In this document: in pieces, positions 37,941-49,400 of the stretch
How positions within the stretch are numbered: position 1 is the first letter of the stretch
Layout of the letters: every line of letters begins with the position of its first letter
Assembly (NCBI RefSeq): GCF_019097595.1
Contig: NC_080716.1
Coordinates: 34,652,430-34,716,429, forward strand
Origin: Hemibagrus wyckioides
Lineage: Eukaryota; Chordata; Actinopteri; Siluriformes; Bagridae
DNA: 64,000 nucleotides
Reading direction: 5' to 3'
Program-made: the position numbers and the translations under genes
Notes under the pieces: generated by a model
Databases searched by the model: none
What the model was told of the DNA's origin: nothing
The model's input: the letters and a program-made list of their open reading frames with translations, nothing else

Positions 37941-37991
37941 ATGAAACTGGCTCTCATGAGGACAGTCCAAGGAAAGAAAGACCAAGAGATA
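37941..37991. repeat. 51-bp direct repeat, right copy
   Basis: Identical to 36870-36920. It follows the broken right end of the younger Tc1, and older-Tc1 sequence (CCTCTGCTGCAGAG) continues from it. Confidence 0.95.
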
Positions 37992-38997
37992 CCTCTGCTG
38001 CAGAGAATAAGAGATTAGATTACAGCCCACATAAATGCTGTTCAGTGTTCAAGTGGCAGACATATTTAAACATCCACTGTTCAGCTGAGACTGTGTGAGT
38101 CAGGCCTTCATGGTCAAATTGCGGTGAATAAATCATTATTTCAGAACAAAGACAAGCAGAAGAGACTTGCTTGGGCCAAGAAACACAAGGTATGGTCATT
38201 TGATCAGTGGAGAACTCTGTTAGTCTGATGAGTCCAGATTTGAGATTTTTGTTAGACATAGAGAGCGTGAACAGACGATCCTGAATATGTGAAGAATATG
38301 TGAAGCATTAAGGAGGAGGTGTGATGGTGTGGTGGTGATTTGCTGGTGACACTGTTGGTGGCAGCATTTTGCAGCAACATCCCATCTGGTTTGCACAAAA
38401 ATTTTACTCATTTGTTTTCCAACAAAGAATGACCATATACATACCACTAGATTATGTAAGAGCTATTTGTCCAAGAATGAGAGTGATGAACTGCTGCATC
38501 AGATGACCTGAACTCCCACATTCACCTGATCTAAACCCAACTGAGGTGGTTTGTGATGAGTTGGACCAGAGAGTGAAGGAAGAGCAGCAACAAGTCCTCA
38601 ACACCTCTGAGAATTCCTTCAAGATTGTTGGAAAACCAATCCAGGAGACTACCTGAGTCTGGCTGAGAGAATGCCAAGAGAGTGCAAAGCTGCAATCAAA
38701 GCAAAAGGTGGCTACTTTAAAGAATCAAAAATATTAAAACATATTCTGGGTTATTTAACACATTTTTGTTGACTACATAATTCCATATTTGTACTGTCAA
38801 TTTCAGTATCTTCAGGATTAAAATACAATGCTGAATACAGTGAAGAGGAAAATAAACTTTTGACTAGTAGTGTATAAATATTTACACAAAATCTGTGTTT
38901 TGTCAGAGGGGCACATTCAACTCAGAACAAAAGGGATAAAAACTGTGTTCAAAAACTGTTACATTTTTATTTAACTACAAAGTTGAGAGAATGATGC

Positions 38998-39022
38998 GTG
39001 TGTGTGTGTGTGTGTGTGTGTG
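38998..39022. repeat. (GT)n microsatellite
   Basis: About 12 GT units just beyond the end of the minus-strand gene exon. Confidence 0.9.
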
Positions 39023-39057
39023 ATTTCATAACTGAATAGTCCAGTATTCTTAAATAC

Positions 39058-39173
39058 TCAAGCCAAAGGGTGAATGTCGTTCCAGACTGCTGTAAAGATT
39101 CTTCTCCTGTCCTTCATCAAGGTCCTTGAAAACCTCAGATTCTGAATTGATGAGTCTCTACACTCGCTGATAT
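39058..39173 (-). CDS. Terminal exon of unidentified minus-strand gene, copy 2
   Basis: Acceptor TTTATCCACAG, then a frame reading ISECRDSSIQNLRF, LMKDRRRIFTAVWNDIHPLA and stop TGA. The phase fits the donor at 39421. I do not recognise it, and no similarity to 25259-25398 is apparent. Confidence 0.4.
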
Positions 39174-39420
39174 CTGTGGATAAAGACAAACCAATATAGA
39201 GCACATGTAGTGATCAAGAAACACTAAAGGAATATTTATCTTGCTAGAGCAATGGGTTTATGAGTAATGTAAATGAGACATGAGTTTATGAGTAATGTAA
39301 ATCATAAGACTACACACTCCCACCATATGAACAGTAATAACACTGCTTTACACACAGACAAACATGTTTCCAACATCACACACCTGATGGTCTACTGCTT
39401 GTGGATGTCCTCCTCCTCAC

Positions 39421-39616
39421 CTGTGTCCTCTTCAGCCTCACTGTCTGGTGCTTCTGACTTTACTTCCTGTTCTGTGTCCTTACTTTAATAACCTTCCACT
39501 AACAAATTCTCTGGCTTTCCGTCCACTTTCTCTTGCTGTTTCTCTTCCTTTTCTGATGCTTCTTTCTTGACATTTGGATCATTAAGCACTGCCTCATCGT
39601 TGTTCTTATTATACAT
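39421..39616 (-). pseudogene. Acidic/lysine-rich exon of minus-strand gene, with in-frame stop
   Basis: From ATG: MYNKNNDEAVLNDPNVKKEA, then KEEKQQEKVDGKPENLLVEG, a TAA at codon 44 (39485-39487), and the same frame continues SKDTEQEVKSEAPDSEAEED to donor ACAG|GTGAGG. Highly charged, low-complexity, probably disordered. Joining it to 39058-39173 keeps the frame. Either it is decaying or the upstream ATG is not used. Confidence 0.4.
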
Positions 39617-40074
39617 AATGTCCCCTTACTGTTCATTTTGAGCAAAAATGCACATCATTTCACTCTGAACATTAACTTAATACCGTTGTGAGCTTACTTG
39701 AGAGCTAATTTGTGTTTGTGGTAGCCTTTACGTTTACATTTGATAATTATAAAGTGAAACCGAAACTAAATTTATAGCATGCCATCAGCTCACCTGCTTC
39801 AAACATGCGAGCTAGCTAACCTGTTAGCTTGATGTGTTAGCTCAGTAGCGCTTAGTTATTTAGACAAAGCTTGTTCAGTCTCTTCTGCTAACGTTACAGT
39901 TGTGAGGATTTTCTTATGCTGTGGCAGTTTTCAAAAGTAATGCCGGTGTTGTGTCCAACTCTGTTTGGGGATCTGTTTCCCCCTAGCCCCGCCCCCAGAC
40001 ATACTTTCTTCCAGAAGTCTACAATATAAAGCTAACACTAAGTACATTTATAATCGGAACTTAGTTGATCTTAC

Positions 40075-40205
40075 CTTAAGTGTCTTCAACTATCTGGATG
40101 AGTTGTGACTTTTGTCTTGCTGTAACACGGTCCTGACAAGAGCAGAACATCACATGGACTACAAGCAGGAGACTCGAGCATGGAGGGGAACCGCTGTCTG
40201 ATCTG
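40075..40205 (-). other. Candidate 5' non-coding exon of minus-strand gene, copy 2
   Basis: Donor CTTAAG|GTAAGATC on the minus strand is preserved, and the sequence is nearly identical to 29912-30045. It lies about 460 bp upstream of the acidic exon at 39421-39616. Confidence 0.45.
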
Positions 40206-40424
40206 AACTGCGCATACATGAGGAATTTTTTGTTCAGTTAGTTACAGCAACACCACAACGTCTGAACTAAATTGAAACTTATATATAAATAATAATTCCT
40301 GCCCATCGTACACATCCCCACACATCCAAAAACTCCTATCCAGATGTTTGAATATTGAACTGCATATCTACATACAAGAGGGAGAGTTATAGTCAGACAC
40401 TGTGGTGGGTCTCTTTATTAGAAC

Positions 40425-40434
40425 ACAGGAAGTG
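40425..40434 (+). promoter_or_regulatory. ETS/PU.1-type site, gene C promoter
   Basis: ACAGGAAGTG as in genes B and D. Here the SINE has moved it about 320 bp from the ATG. Confidence 0.5.
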
Positions 40435-40480
40435 GTAAAGCGGCACAGCTTTAACACCTCTGCTCTGTCAGTCAGTCATC

Positions 40481-40730
40481 AAATGAAATGAAACAGCCTT
40501 TATTTGTCACATATACATTACAGCACAGTGAAATTCTTTCTTCGCATATCCCATCCTTGGAGGTTGGGGTCAGAGAGCAGGGTCAGCCATGATACGGCAC
40601 CCCTGGAGCAGAGAGGGTTAAGGGCCTTGCTCAAGGGCCCAACAGTGGCAACTTGGCGGTGCTGGGGCTTGAACCCCTGATCCTCCGGTCAACGACTCAG
40701 AGCCTTAACCACTTGAGCCACCACTGCCCC
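40481..40730 (-). mobile_element. tRNA-derived SINE in the gene C 5' UTR
   Basis: On the minus strand it starts GGGGCAGTGGTGGCTCAAGT (A-box-like). GGGGTTCAAGCC (B-box-like) follows, and it ends TGACAAATAAAGGCTGTTTC with an ATTTC tail. Genes B and D lack it at the same place. Imperfect TCAGT..ATC strings flank it. It ends 22 bp before the start codon. Confidence 0.85.
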
Positions 40731-40751
40731 TCAGTGTATCAGAGGGACAGG

Positions 40752-40782
40752 ATGGAGCTCAGTCCACTCTCTGTGATGCTCT
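40752..40782 (+). CDS. Gene C, leader exon 1
   Basis: ATG gives MELSPLSVML, donor T|GTGAGT, phase 1. The start is supported by conservation with 30388 and 60781. Confidence 0.85.
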
Positions 40783-43375
40783 GTGAGTAAATGTTCTCTT
40801 TGTGTCTTCATTAGAGTGAGTGGTGGGGTATAAAGTTGTTCATCTGCAGTCTGAATGTCCTGAGTGATGAGCTTATTGTGTGATTAGGACATTGTGTGTA
40901 CTTCAGCATGACTGCTCAGGTGGATCAGTGTCTCCATATCTGTTATGAGAAGGGTTTAGTTTGATGTGTATCTACTCTCAGTAACTATGATAGTTCAACA
41001 GGTAAGAGGACAAGTAGAGCGAGTTTAAAACACGAGTCTGGATTGTTGGAATCTGTCTGATGATCATTTTCCGGTGTTGTTTCCTGTTTAAAAAAAGGTT
41101 TTTGCAAAACATTTAGTATTCACTAGACTAACTGAGAAATTATAACTATAATTTCCATTTTTGTTACTATTATGGTCTGTACAGGGAAACATGTTCACTG
41201 TAATACACACTAATTCCAAACTAATGCACAGCACTTAAAAAAAAAAAAAATCAAAAATTATTCTGTACTAATTACCACAAACTATTATTTCCATGTTAAA
41301 AATTAGAGCAATAATTATGTAAGAACAAACACTTCTCATTAGTCCTGTACAAACACAGAGCAGTTACAGTGTTAGAGGCCTGAGAACAGAGAGCAGTTTG
41401 AGGATGTGGTTTATTTTCTATTTTAATGCAGTGGTGTAAATTTATTGGAGGAGGTGTGAAGATGGAAGTGTGAAAACAATAAATAACTTTTTAACTGTTG
41501 ATACTGTGGGTACATTTATGACATCAGAGGACTCTTTTAAAGCCAAAAAGTGTATACACAGTAATACTAAAAATGTACTATTAGTTTAATTGGGTATACA
41601 ATTCTGTTACTATACTATTTCTGCACTGTCCCCTAACCCACCCACATTCACTTGTGATATGTGATTTGTTGTATTTTGCTTTATAATACCATTTTAAGTT
41701 GGTAAATTTGATTCATGAAGGGATGTAACATCAAATAATGCTGGGATGGTATTGAGGGATGACACATGTGCCAAGAAAACATTGATAGGCCACCATAAGC
41801 AGCCTGAACCGTTCACATAAGGAAGTTAGTGTCATGGATTCATGCTGTAGAAACTAAATTCTGATCATCTACTTCATGGAACAGACTTTCTCCTATCTTT
41901 AAATAGTTCTGTTTAAATCTATTACAAAGTGGATAATGTCAGGATTTAAAAAAATGTCATGCAGCTACCAGTAAAGTGTTAAAGTCACTTTAGATTCACT
42001 TTTCAACCGCAGGCCTCCACCAGTCTGGCCACACTTCTCTGTCCTCACTTTCCACACTGTAGAGAATGTAATGCGAGATATTTCCATCATTTCTCTATAT
42101 TTTGTTTATTTATTATTTAGATAGGTTAAAATGCATTTCTTGCTGATGGTAGTTTAGATTTCTTGCATTTGATTTAATCTTGTGGGTTCTGTGTGTCTAA
42201 AATGTGCTTTTTTTAATAGTCTGAATATTTTCCATATTTTCATCATGTTCTGTTTCTGTTCCCTTTTTAGTGCTGATTTCACTTATACCAGTGGCTCAGG
42301 CTCAAGGTGATTTATATATAGTTCATCCTTTATCTTGCTTCCATATTTAAAAATTGAAGGTTGTGCATGATTTGTTAATTTGTTCCTTGTTTATTAATGC
42401 AGTTTTTATAACCCTAATCAAAGGATGGCTGCAACATCAGATTTAAATAAATAGTTTTACACTCAAATAGGTTTATGCTGCTTAAATGTCTTAATATATT
42501 AAATATAAAACAGCACAAGTTTAATGACAGCAGCACAAGAGAGCAACTGACATAACTAGTGCTAAATAAAATGCTCTATGATGCCCCTGATTTCTTAATA
42601 TTAAGTACGTTACACATATCAGTATCAACAAGTAACAAAAACATGTACTCACACTCACTCTAAACATGATATTAGTAGTGTAGACTTGGGAATGACTTTA
42701 TGTAAGGTTTATTAACAACAGAATGTTTTATAGGGAGTCCTAAAGCTGTGGTGTCCATAATGCCTGATTTACATGTCTTCATTGGAGAGATTATTACTCT
42801 CAGATGTGACATACAGGGAGGAGGAGACACTCAGTGGACTTACAGCTGGAAGAAAATTAATAACAAAGTCTACACAGATGGAAGTAAGAGATTCTACACA
42901 GACAACACAATGCAGGAGTTCAGAATCCAGTATGTTAAAGTCTCTGACAGTGGTACCTACACCTGCAGAGGACATGGGAGAGACTCTCAGAGCTCAGAGA
43001 TCAGTGATGCTGTTACACTGACTGTATCAGGTGAGTCTGTGGGTGTTTTTATTTCTTATTTAATATGTTAACATTATTTTTTAGGGTTCAGATTTTGAGC
43101 CATCAGTAACTGAGTCCTTGTTTCTTTAATGTTGACTTTCACTTCCCTGTCTAGTAGACACCAATTTCTTTGACAAGAATCATCATGCATTATTTAGTAG
43201 GATCTGGGTTTTATATTAAGTTTGCTATTCAGTAAATCTTGTATTTTTGGTGTCACTCTTTCTCAGAGCACCTTTCTCTGTGGGCAGCTTCTTCATAGCC
43301 ACCTTTAAATCTTTCTTGAAAACATTAAAATTTAGTTTCCGAATAGGTCCATTAATAATAATAATAATAATAATA

Positions 43376-43437
<62 letters not shown>

Positions 43438-46400
43438 ACTCTCTTAACTGTCTTTGTTTATTTGTTCAATTGTCTATAAAGCAGTTTGGGTCAATTCTGT
43501 AGTTTAAAAATGTCCTTGTATAAATGTATAAATAAATGTGTAAATAAAGGTTGACTGGATGTGACGTCAACGTATAGTACTAGAGGAAAAAACTTATATT
43601 TTTAACAATTTTGGACTACCTCACAAATATTCAATAAATCAGCAAAGCTTTTTTATTGGTTTATAATAAATGAAGACTGATCCTGCTTTCCTTGTTGGAC
43701 TGAATGGAAAATGATCATTACTGTTTCTCAGTTAGATGATTATGTTCAGCTTCACAATGTCTGTAGATTTTTTTTGTCTGTCTGTCATGGCTTTACTGTA
43801 CAATGTGATGTTTTTGCTCATTTTTAAGAAAATGCAGATATGTTCAGATGTTGGTGCAGGATTTGTGCAGGATCCATAAAATAACAATCTAAAATCAGCA
43901 ATGTTTCTACACTTCAATCCAATCATGAATTTTGTAAAACAGAAAATATACTGACTACCTGCCGTGTAAGAAAACATACAACTGTAAAATCTTGTATCAA
44001 ATGTTAAATAAAAATGTTTGTTTTAGACACAAAGCATCTGTTAGACACAGTGAATCTACTGCTTATGTTGTAAAGTGAAAAGCAGCTCTGACTCCTTCAT
44101 CATTTCATACCAACAGCAAAACCCAAACCGACTGTGAGAGTGAATCCTCAGAGCTCCGTCTACACTGGAGACACCGTCACTCTGAGCTGTGAGCTGCAGC
44201 AGGGGACTGGATGGGAGTTTCACTGGCACAAAAATAATCAGTGGTTACAGAATCTGAACAGTGAACAAGAGAACACACTTAAAGTGACAGTCGATAATGC
44301 AGGAGAAACAGAGTACTGGTGTCGAGCACGCAGGAGAAACTACTACAGCTACTATAACAACAACTATTACCGTGACTACTCCACAGAGTTTAGTGATCCT
44401 GTCAAGATTAGACTGAGAGGTATGTCATGATGTTTTTACTGTTTTCATCACAGGTTTATTAAAGCAAAAAGATTTGGTAAGCAAAAATATTGCTTATTTA
44501 CACTGATCAGGCATAATATTATGACCACTGACAAGTGACGTGAATAACACTGATTATCTCCTCATCATGGCACCTGTTAGAGGGTGGCATATATTAGGCA
44601 GCAAGTTAACATTTTATCCTCAAAGTTGATGTGAAGAAGGTGGCCTGGTCTGATGAATCACGTTTTCTTTTACATCACGTGGATGGCCAGGTGCATGTGC
44701 GTCTGGGGAACACATGGCACCAGGATGCACTATGGGAAGAAGACAAGCCATCGGCGGCAGTGTCATGATTTGGGCAATGTTCTGCTGGGAAACCTTGGGT
44801 CCTGCCATCCATGTGGATGTTACTTTGACACGTACCACCCACCTAAGCATTGTTGCCATGTACACCCTTTCATGGAAACGCTATTTGCTGATGGCTGTGG
44901 TCTCTTTCTGCAGGGTATTGCGACATGACACAAAACAAAAATGGTTCAGAAATGGTTTGAAGAGCACAACAACCAGTTTGAGGTGTTGACCTGGCCTCAA
45001 AATTCCCCAGATCTCAATCCAATCCAGCATCTGTTAGATGTGCGGGACAAACAAGTCTGATCCATACATAAGTTAAAGGATCTGCTGCTAACATCTTGGT
45101 GCCAGATACGACAACACACCTTCAGGGATCTAGTGGACTCCATGACTTGACAGGTCAGGGCTGTTTTGGACCAACACAATTTTAGGCAGTTGGTCATAAT
45201 GTAATGCCTGATTGGTGTTTATTGTTATTCCTTGTTGTTCCTTGTTATTGTTATGTTCAAAATAATTTTAAAATACATATGTGGCTGTTGAGATCCTTCA
45301 GGACAGAGGAGTTTGTTTTGCAGTTTTTCTGTAACATGACAAGTTGCATTGTTATATGTATTCATTAAAGATTGAGTAAAATAGAGGCTGGTGAGAAAAC
45401 GACAGATATTTGGGACACATCCCCACCAGACCATCAGACGGCAACCACGCACATATATTTTGAACAGTTTCTGTTTTGTTACTGTTTTCTTTGCCATGTG
45501 GGTTTTTGTTCAGATTCATGTCTTGTCTCTGCCCCGTCCTGTCATTGGTTGTTGCTCTAATGTGTCTGGATTATACTCATCTGTTTTCAGTTTCACCCTT
45601 GATTTGTCTGTGTATTTAACCCCTTTGTTTAACCACATCTTTGTCTTGCAACTGATGGCACGGTGTGTTTATTCTGCCACAGCCCTGATCTAGTGTTTGT
45701 TTTTGCTTCCTTTCTGTGTCACAGTTTGTAGCTTCTCTGTAAATAAATGACCTTCTACACTTGTATCTGCCTCCAGCCCCATAATTCCACAACGTTAAAT
45801 TTAACAATAAATGGATCAAAAGTACAATTCATTTGTTAATAAATTAAACTGTAATCATTGGCACATGCTGTTATAGGAAAATAATCTGTTCTTCAGGATG
45901 GAAACAGTAACTCGGCTTCATAACACCAGCACACCACTCTTACTATTACTATAGACTGTTTTATTACTTAAACTTAAATTATTAACTTTGTTAATAAAAG
46001 GGAAACAGACAGTTTACAGTACAGCTAAAAACCAGAAGTCTTCAACTTGTGTGAAAAATAAAAAAAATAATTTACTTTATTACAGCCCTCAGACAGCATA
46101 GAATAATAACTCCTTTATCTTCAAAAACTGCTGTAAAGTCTTAAGGGTTAAACACAAATTTACAGTAATTAAAAAGATAAAATAATGCACAAAATCTGCC
46201 CCATGCTATAATCTTAATTATCATTTTGATTTCATTTAACTGTTGAATCTTTGTACAAATTATTTTGAGAGTTAATTTTTTGTGCAAATAATATTTATTT
46301 GTCATTTGTGGCTGATGAGATCCAGTGAAAATGTTTAAAAATGTTACTGTCACAACATTGCTCACTGTTTCCCCTAACAGCCTGCAGAGGAACCCCGACT

Positions 46401-49400
46401 TCCTTTACTCTATTTCTGGTATTATGGACATAAAACATGTGGACATGTGACGTGAAGTATCATTTGTGTGTTTTCACATAAGCGCCATAAGAGTAGGCTT
46501 TCCTGTGCTGGTGCCCAGCTCTGTGCTGGACCTGGAATGAGAAGTCTTGCAACAAGAGAAACCATCTAGTCACCCTGGTGTTGGTATCCTCTGCCTGCTC
46601 TGGTTGGCTCTTTCTTGTGAGGGGGAAGCTACAGAGGAGATGTCTGAAACAAAGCAATGGTAGTAACTTGCTAGACCCAAGAAGGCATGTACTTGTTTTT
46701 TGGTGGTGGAGCACAACTCGACCACTGGTTGATGCAGTACCCCAGTTACTGTGGCTCTGTCAGCCCTGGATGCCATTTGCAGGGGTTTGTCTGGAGACTT
46801 TCCAGAACCTCCCCCAGATGGAATAAGTGGTTGGACCACATGGAGGAGTGGATGACAACATCATCCAGGTATGCTGTGGTGAAGGTTGCTGGTAGGTAAA
46901 AGGAAGGACCCGGTCCTGTCAGTGGTCATTGGCAGTGCTGAAGGCCAGTTTTTGTTTGACATCTGGGGCTAGGGCCACCTGTCATTATCCTTTAGTGAGG
47001 TCCAGATTGGAGATGAAAAAGGAAGGACCCGGTACTGCGGTACTGCCAGTGGTCATTGGCAGTGCTGAAGGCCATTTTTTGTTTGACATCTGGGGCTAGG
47101 ACCACCTGTCATTATCCTTTAGTGAGGTCCAGAGTGGAGATGAACCAGGCCTTCTCCAGGGGCTCCACAAAATCATCCACTCAGGGGAGGGGATAGATGT
47201 TGATCTCTGAGATCCGGTAGACCCCCCGTAAGTCATTGCAGAGGCGGATGGTTCCATCTGAGGCATCACCACAATGGGGCTGGACCACTGGCAGATGGAT
47301 TTCTTGATGATTCAACATTCATTCCACCACTGTTGAATCACCATCCCAAGAGGGGTTTTGATCTCATGTTGCACCAGCTCGGTGAGTCCCGGTACCAATG
47401 AAAAGACATTGTAAAACTAGTCTATCAGCTCTGTAAGGTCTTGTTGCTGGACTGGTGTGAGATCATCTCCACTCTTCAAACCAGGACATAGACAGATCAA
47501 GGCAATCCATTTATTTAAGATTTTAAAATGGTAGATTTGTATGTCTGGCCATTTACCTGCTTGTCACAATCTCTAATTTACAGGTCTAACTGTCTTGAGG
47601 ACTGTATATGGGCCCTTGGCAACATTGGAGACCAGCAGCATCAACTGGTCGCAGGGTGAAACTCCCGTGGCTGGGCTGGCCAGATGTAGACCCTTTTCTG
47701 GGCTTGCTGGGTTGCTTATGTGTATTTTTTCACAATGGGTCCCATGCAATCAATCCAGGCCTGCATGTCCTGGAGTTGATGACTGACCGGAACAGGAGCT
47801 CTAAAGGGGTAAAGCCGGTGGACACCTGGGGTTTCTCCCAAACAGCAAAGAGGACATAGGGAAGGAGGCAATCCTTCCTCATCTACCACCTTATACAGCA
47901 TCCTCTTGAGGGTCTAATTGAAAAACTCCATGAGTCCATCTGTCTAAAGGTGGTAGACTCACAGGGCTCACCCCTACTTTCTGTGTGAGGGTATAGTCCA
48001 TTTCTTACTAGAAAGTAGGAGGAGGGCATGGGCCAAGTAGGGTCAGTATTGACATCCTCAACTTGCAGCACCTGACCCCAGCAGTGCTTCAGCTGGTCAT
48101 TCTCCTTTTGCTCCTTCCCAAAACTCCCCTCTCAGGTGGCCTGTTGTAAGATAGACCAGACAGGGTTAGTTGAATGGGGTGACTCACCTGAAGTGGAAGC
48201 ATTGGCATCCAGTTCCTCTAGCGCCATGCATGCCAGCCACCCTAGGAACTTGGGTTTCTGGGTCACTTACCTTTTTGTGGCAGTGGTGCCTGAGTAGCAA
48301 GGGGACACGGAGGTCGGGGATAAGGCCAATGAGGAGAGCCCATTCACCAGCTGGGCTATAGATCTTGACTTTTAGGCACATCGTTGAGTCCCAAGATGCG
48401 GCGGCTCTCTGGCATCCATCTCTCCCTGGCCAGCTCTGAGATCGGCCAATCTCCAGGGTGGCCATGGTGTACTCCAAGGCATTTAGGAACTCCTTGGGGT
48501 TGGTGGGCCCTTTAATCCTTATGGCCTTCCAGTCCTCCGCAGATAGAGCCCACAGAAACCGGGTACTGAGTGGATCAAGCTGCAACCAGCACCAGCCAAT
48601 TCTCAGTAGCTTGTCCATTTGCAACTGGAGATTTAACGTTCATTTGTAGTAGTCACTGGTGGCATTAACAGGCGAGTGGCCACAGCATATGAGGATTTCC
48701 TCCATCATTTTAATCCATCATAATATTGGGTTTCCTCTGGGTCTATGGCAAAATACGCCAGCTGAGCCTCCCCGCTGAGTAGAGGAGCCAGGATGTCTGC
48801 CCAGTCCTGTTTTGGCAAGTCCACAGTATGCTAAAAGGTGTCTAGAAGAGCCTCCATGTCGTCTTAGTGTGCCAGCATTGAGCATCATGGCGAGGGTCAG
48901 AGAGAATGACTGATGTGGCCTGGGGGCCCTTGCAGCGAGCCAGTAGCTCCTGCGTGGTGCTCTTAATGCTCTGGGCCAACTCCTGGGTGACTACATGCTG
49001 GTGGGTAAGTGCTGGTAGATCTATTCCATATTTCTATGTTTGATGCCCGCATTCTCCACCAGTGTAGGGCACTCTAGGAGGGGGAACACACAATGTTGTG
49101 TAATGTAAGCATCGTTGGGATAGAAGTTGTGATTTCTTCCACTTCAACTCTGCTGGTTGTAGTTCCTTCTGATTACTGCGCAACACATCTTACAGCCAAA
49201 GAGCAGGACAAGAAGTCTCCCTGGGTTTAGTGGACAGAGGGCAGAGAAGATCTATGGTTGAGGAAAGAGAGGAGAGAAAAGTGTCTGTAGCCCAGGAGTC
49301 CAAGGATAGGGAGGAAATGGAGTCAGGGTCAGGAAGAGATGAAACGTGTGACGTGTGAAATCCAGATCCAGGACATGTCCTTGTGTGTAGAAGGACAGCT

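Larger units (their letters stand above)
36345..38872 (+). mobile_element. Old degenerate Tc1-like element hosting a younger one
   Basis: The right end reads CTTTTGACTAGTAGTG then TA, a typical Tc1 end. Inner repeats AACCCAGAATATATATTTTA (left) and ATTCTGGGTTATTTAACA (right) are inverted. The + strand holds transposase relics: MARNIQLGKEKRRS near 36732, NPTEVVCDELDQRVKEEQ near 38540, and RECKAAIKAKGGYF near 38680. Many stops are present. Confidence 0.75.
39805..40900. repeat. Promoter block, copy 2 (gene C)
   Basis: Same order as 29393-30480 but shorter on the left. It carries a SINE insertion and a damaged NRF1-like site. Confidence 0.85.

Noticed and set aside
43247..43438. Frame ending in poly-isoleucine
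   Set aside because: Read-through of the TAA/TTA tract, no exon signals.
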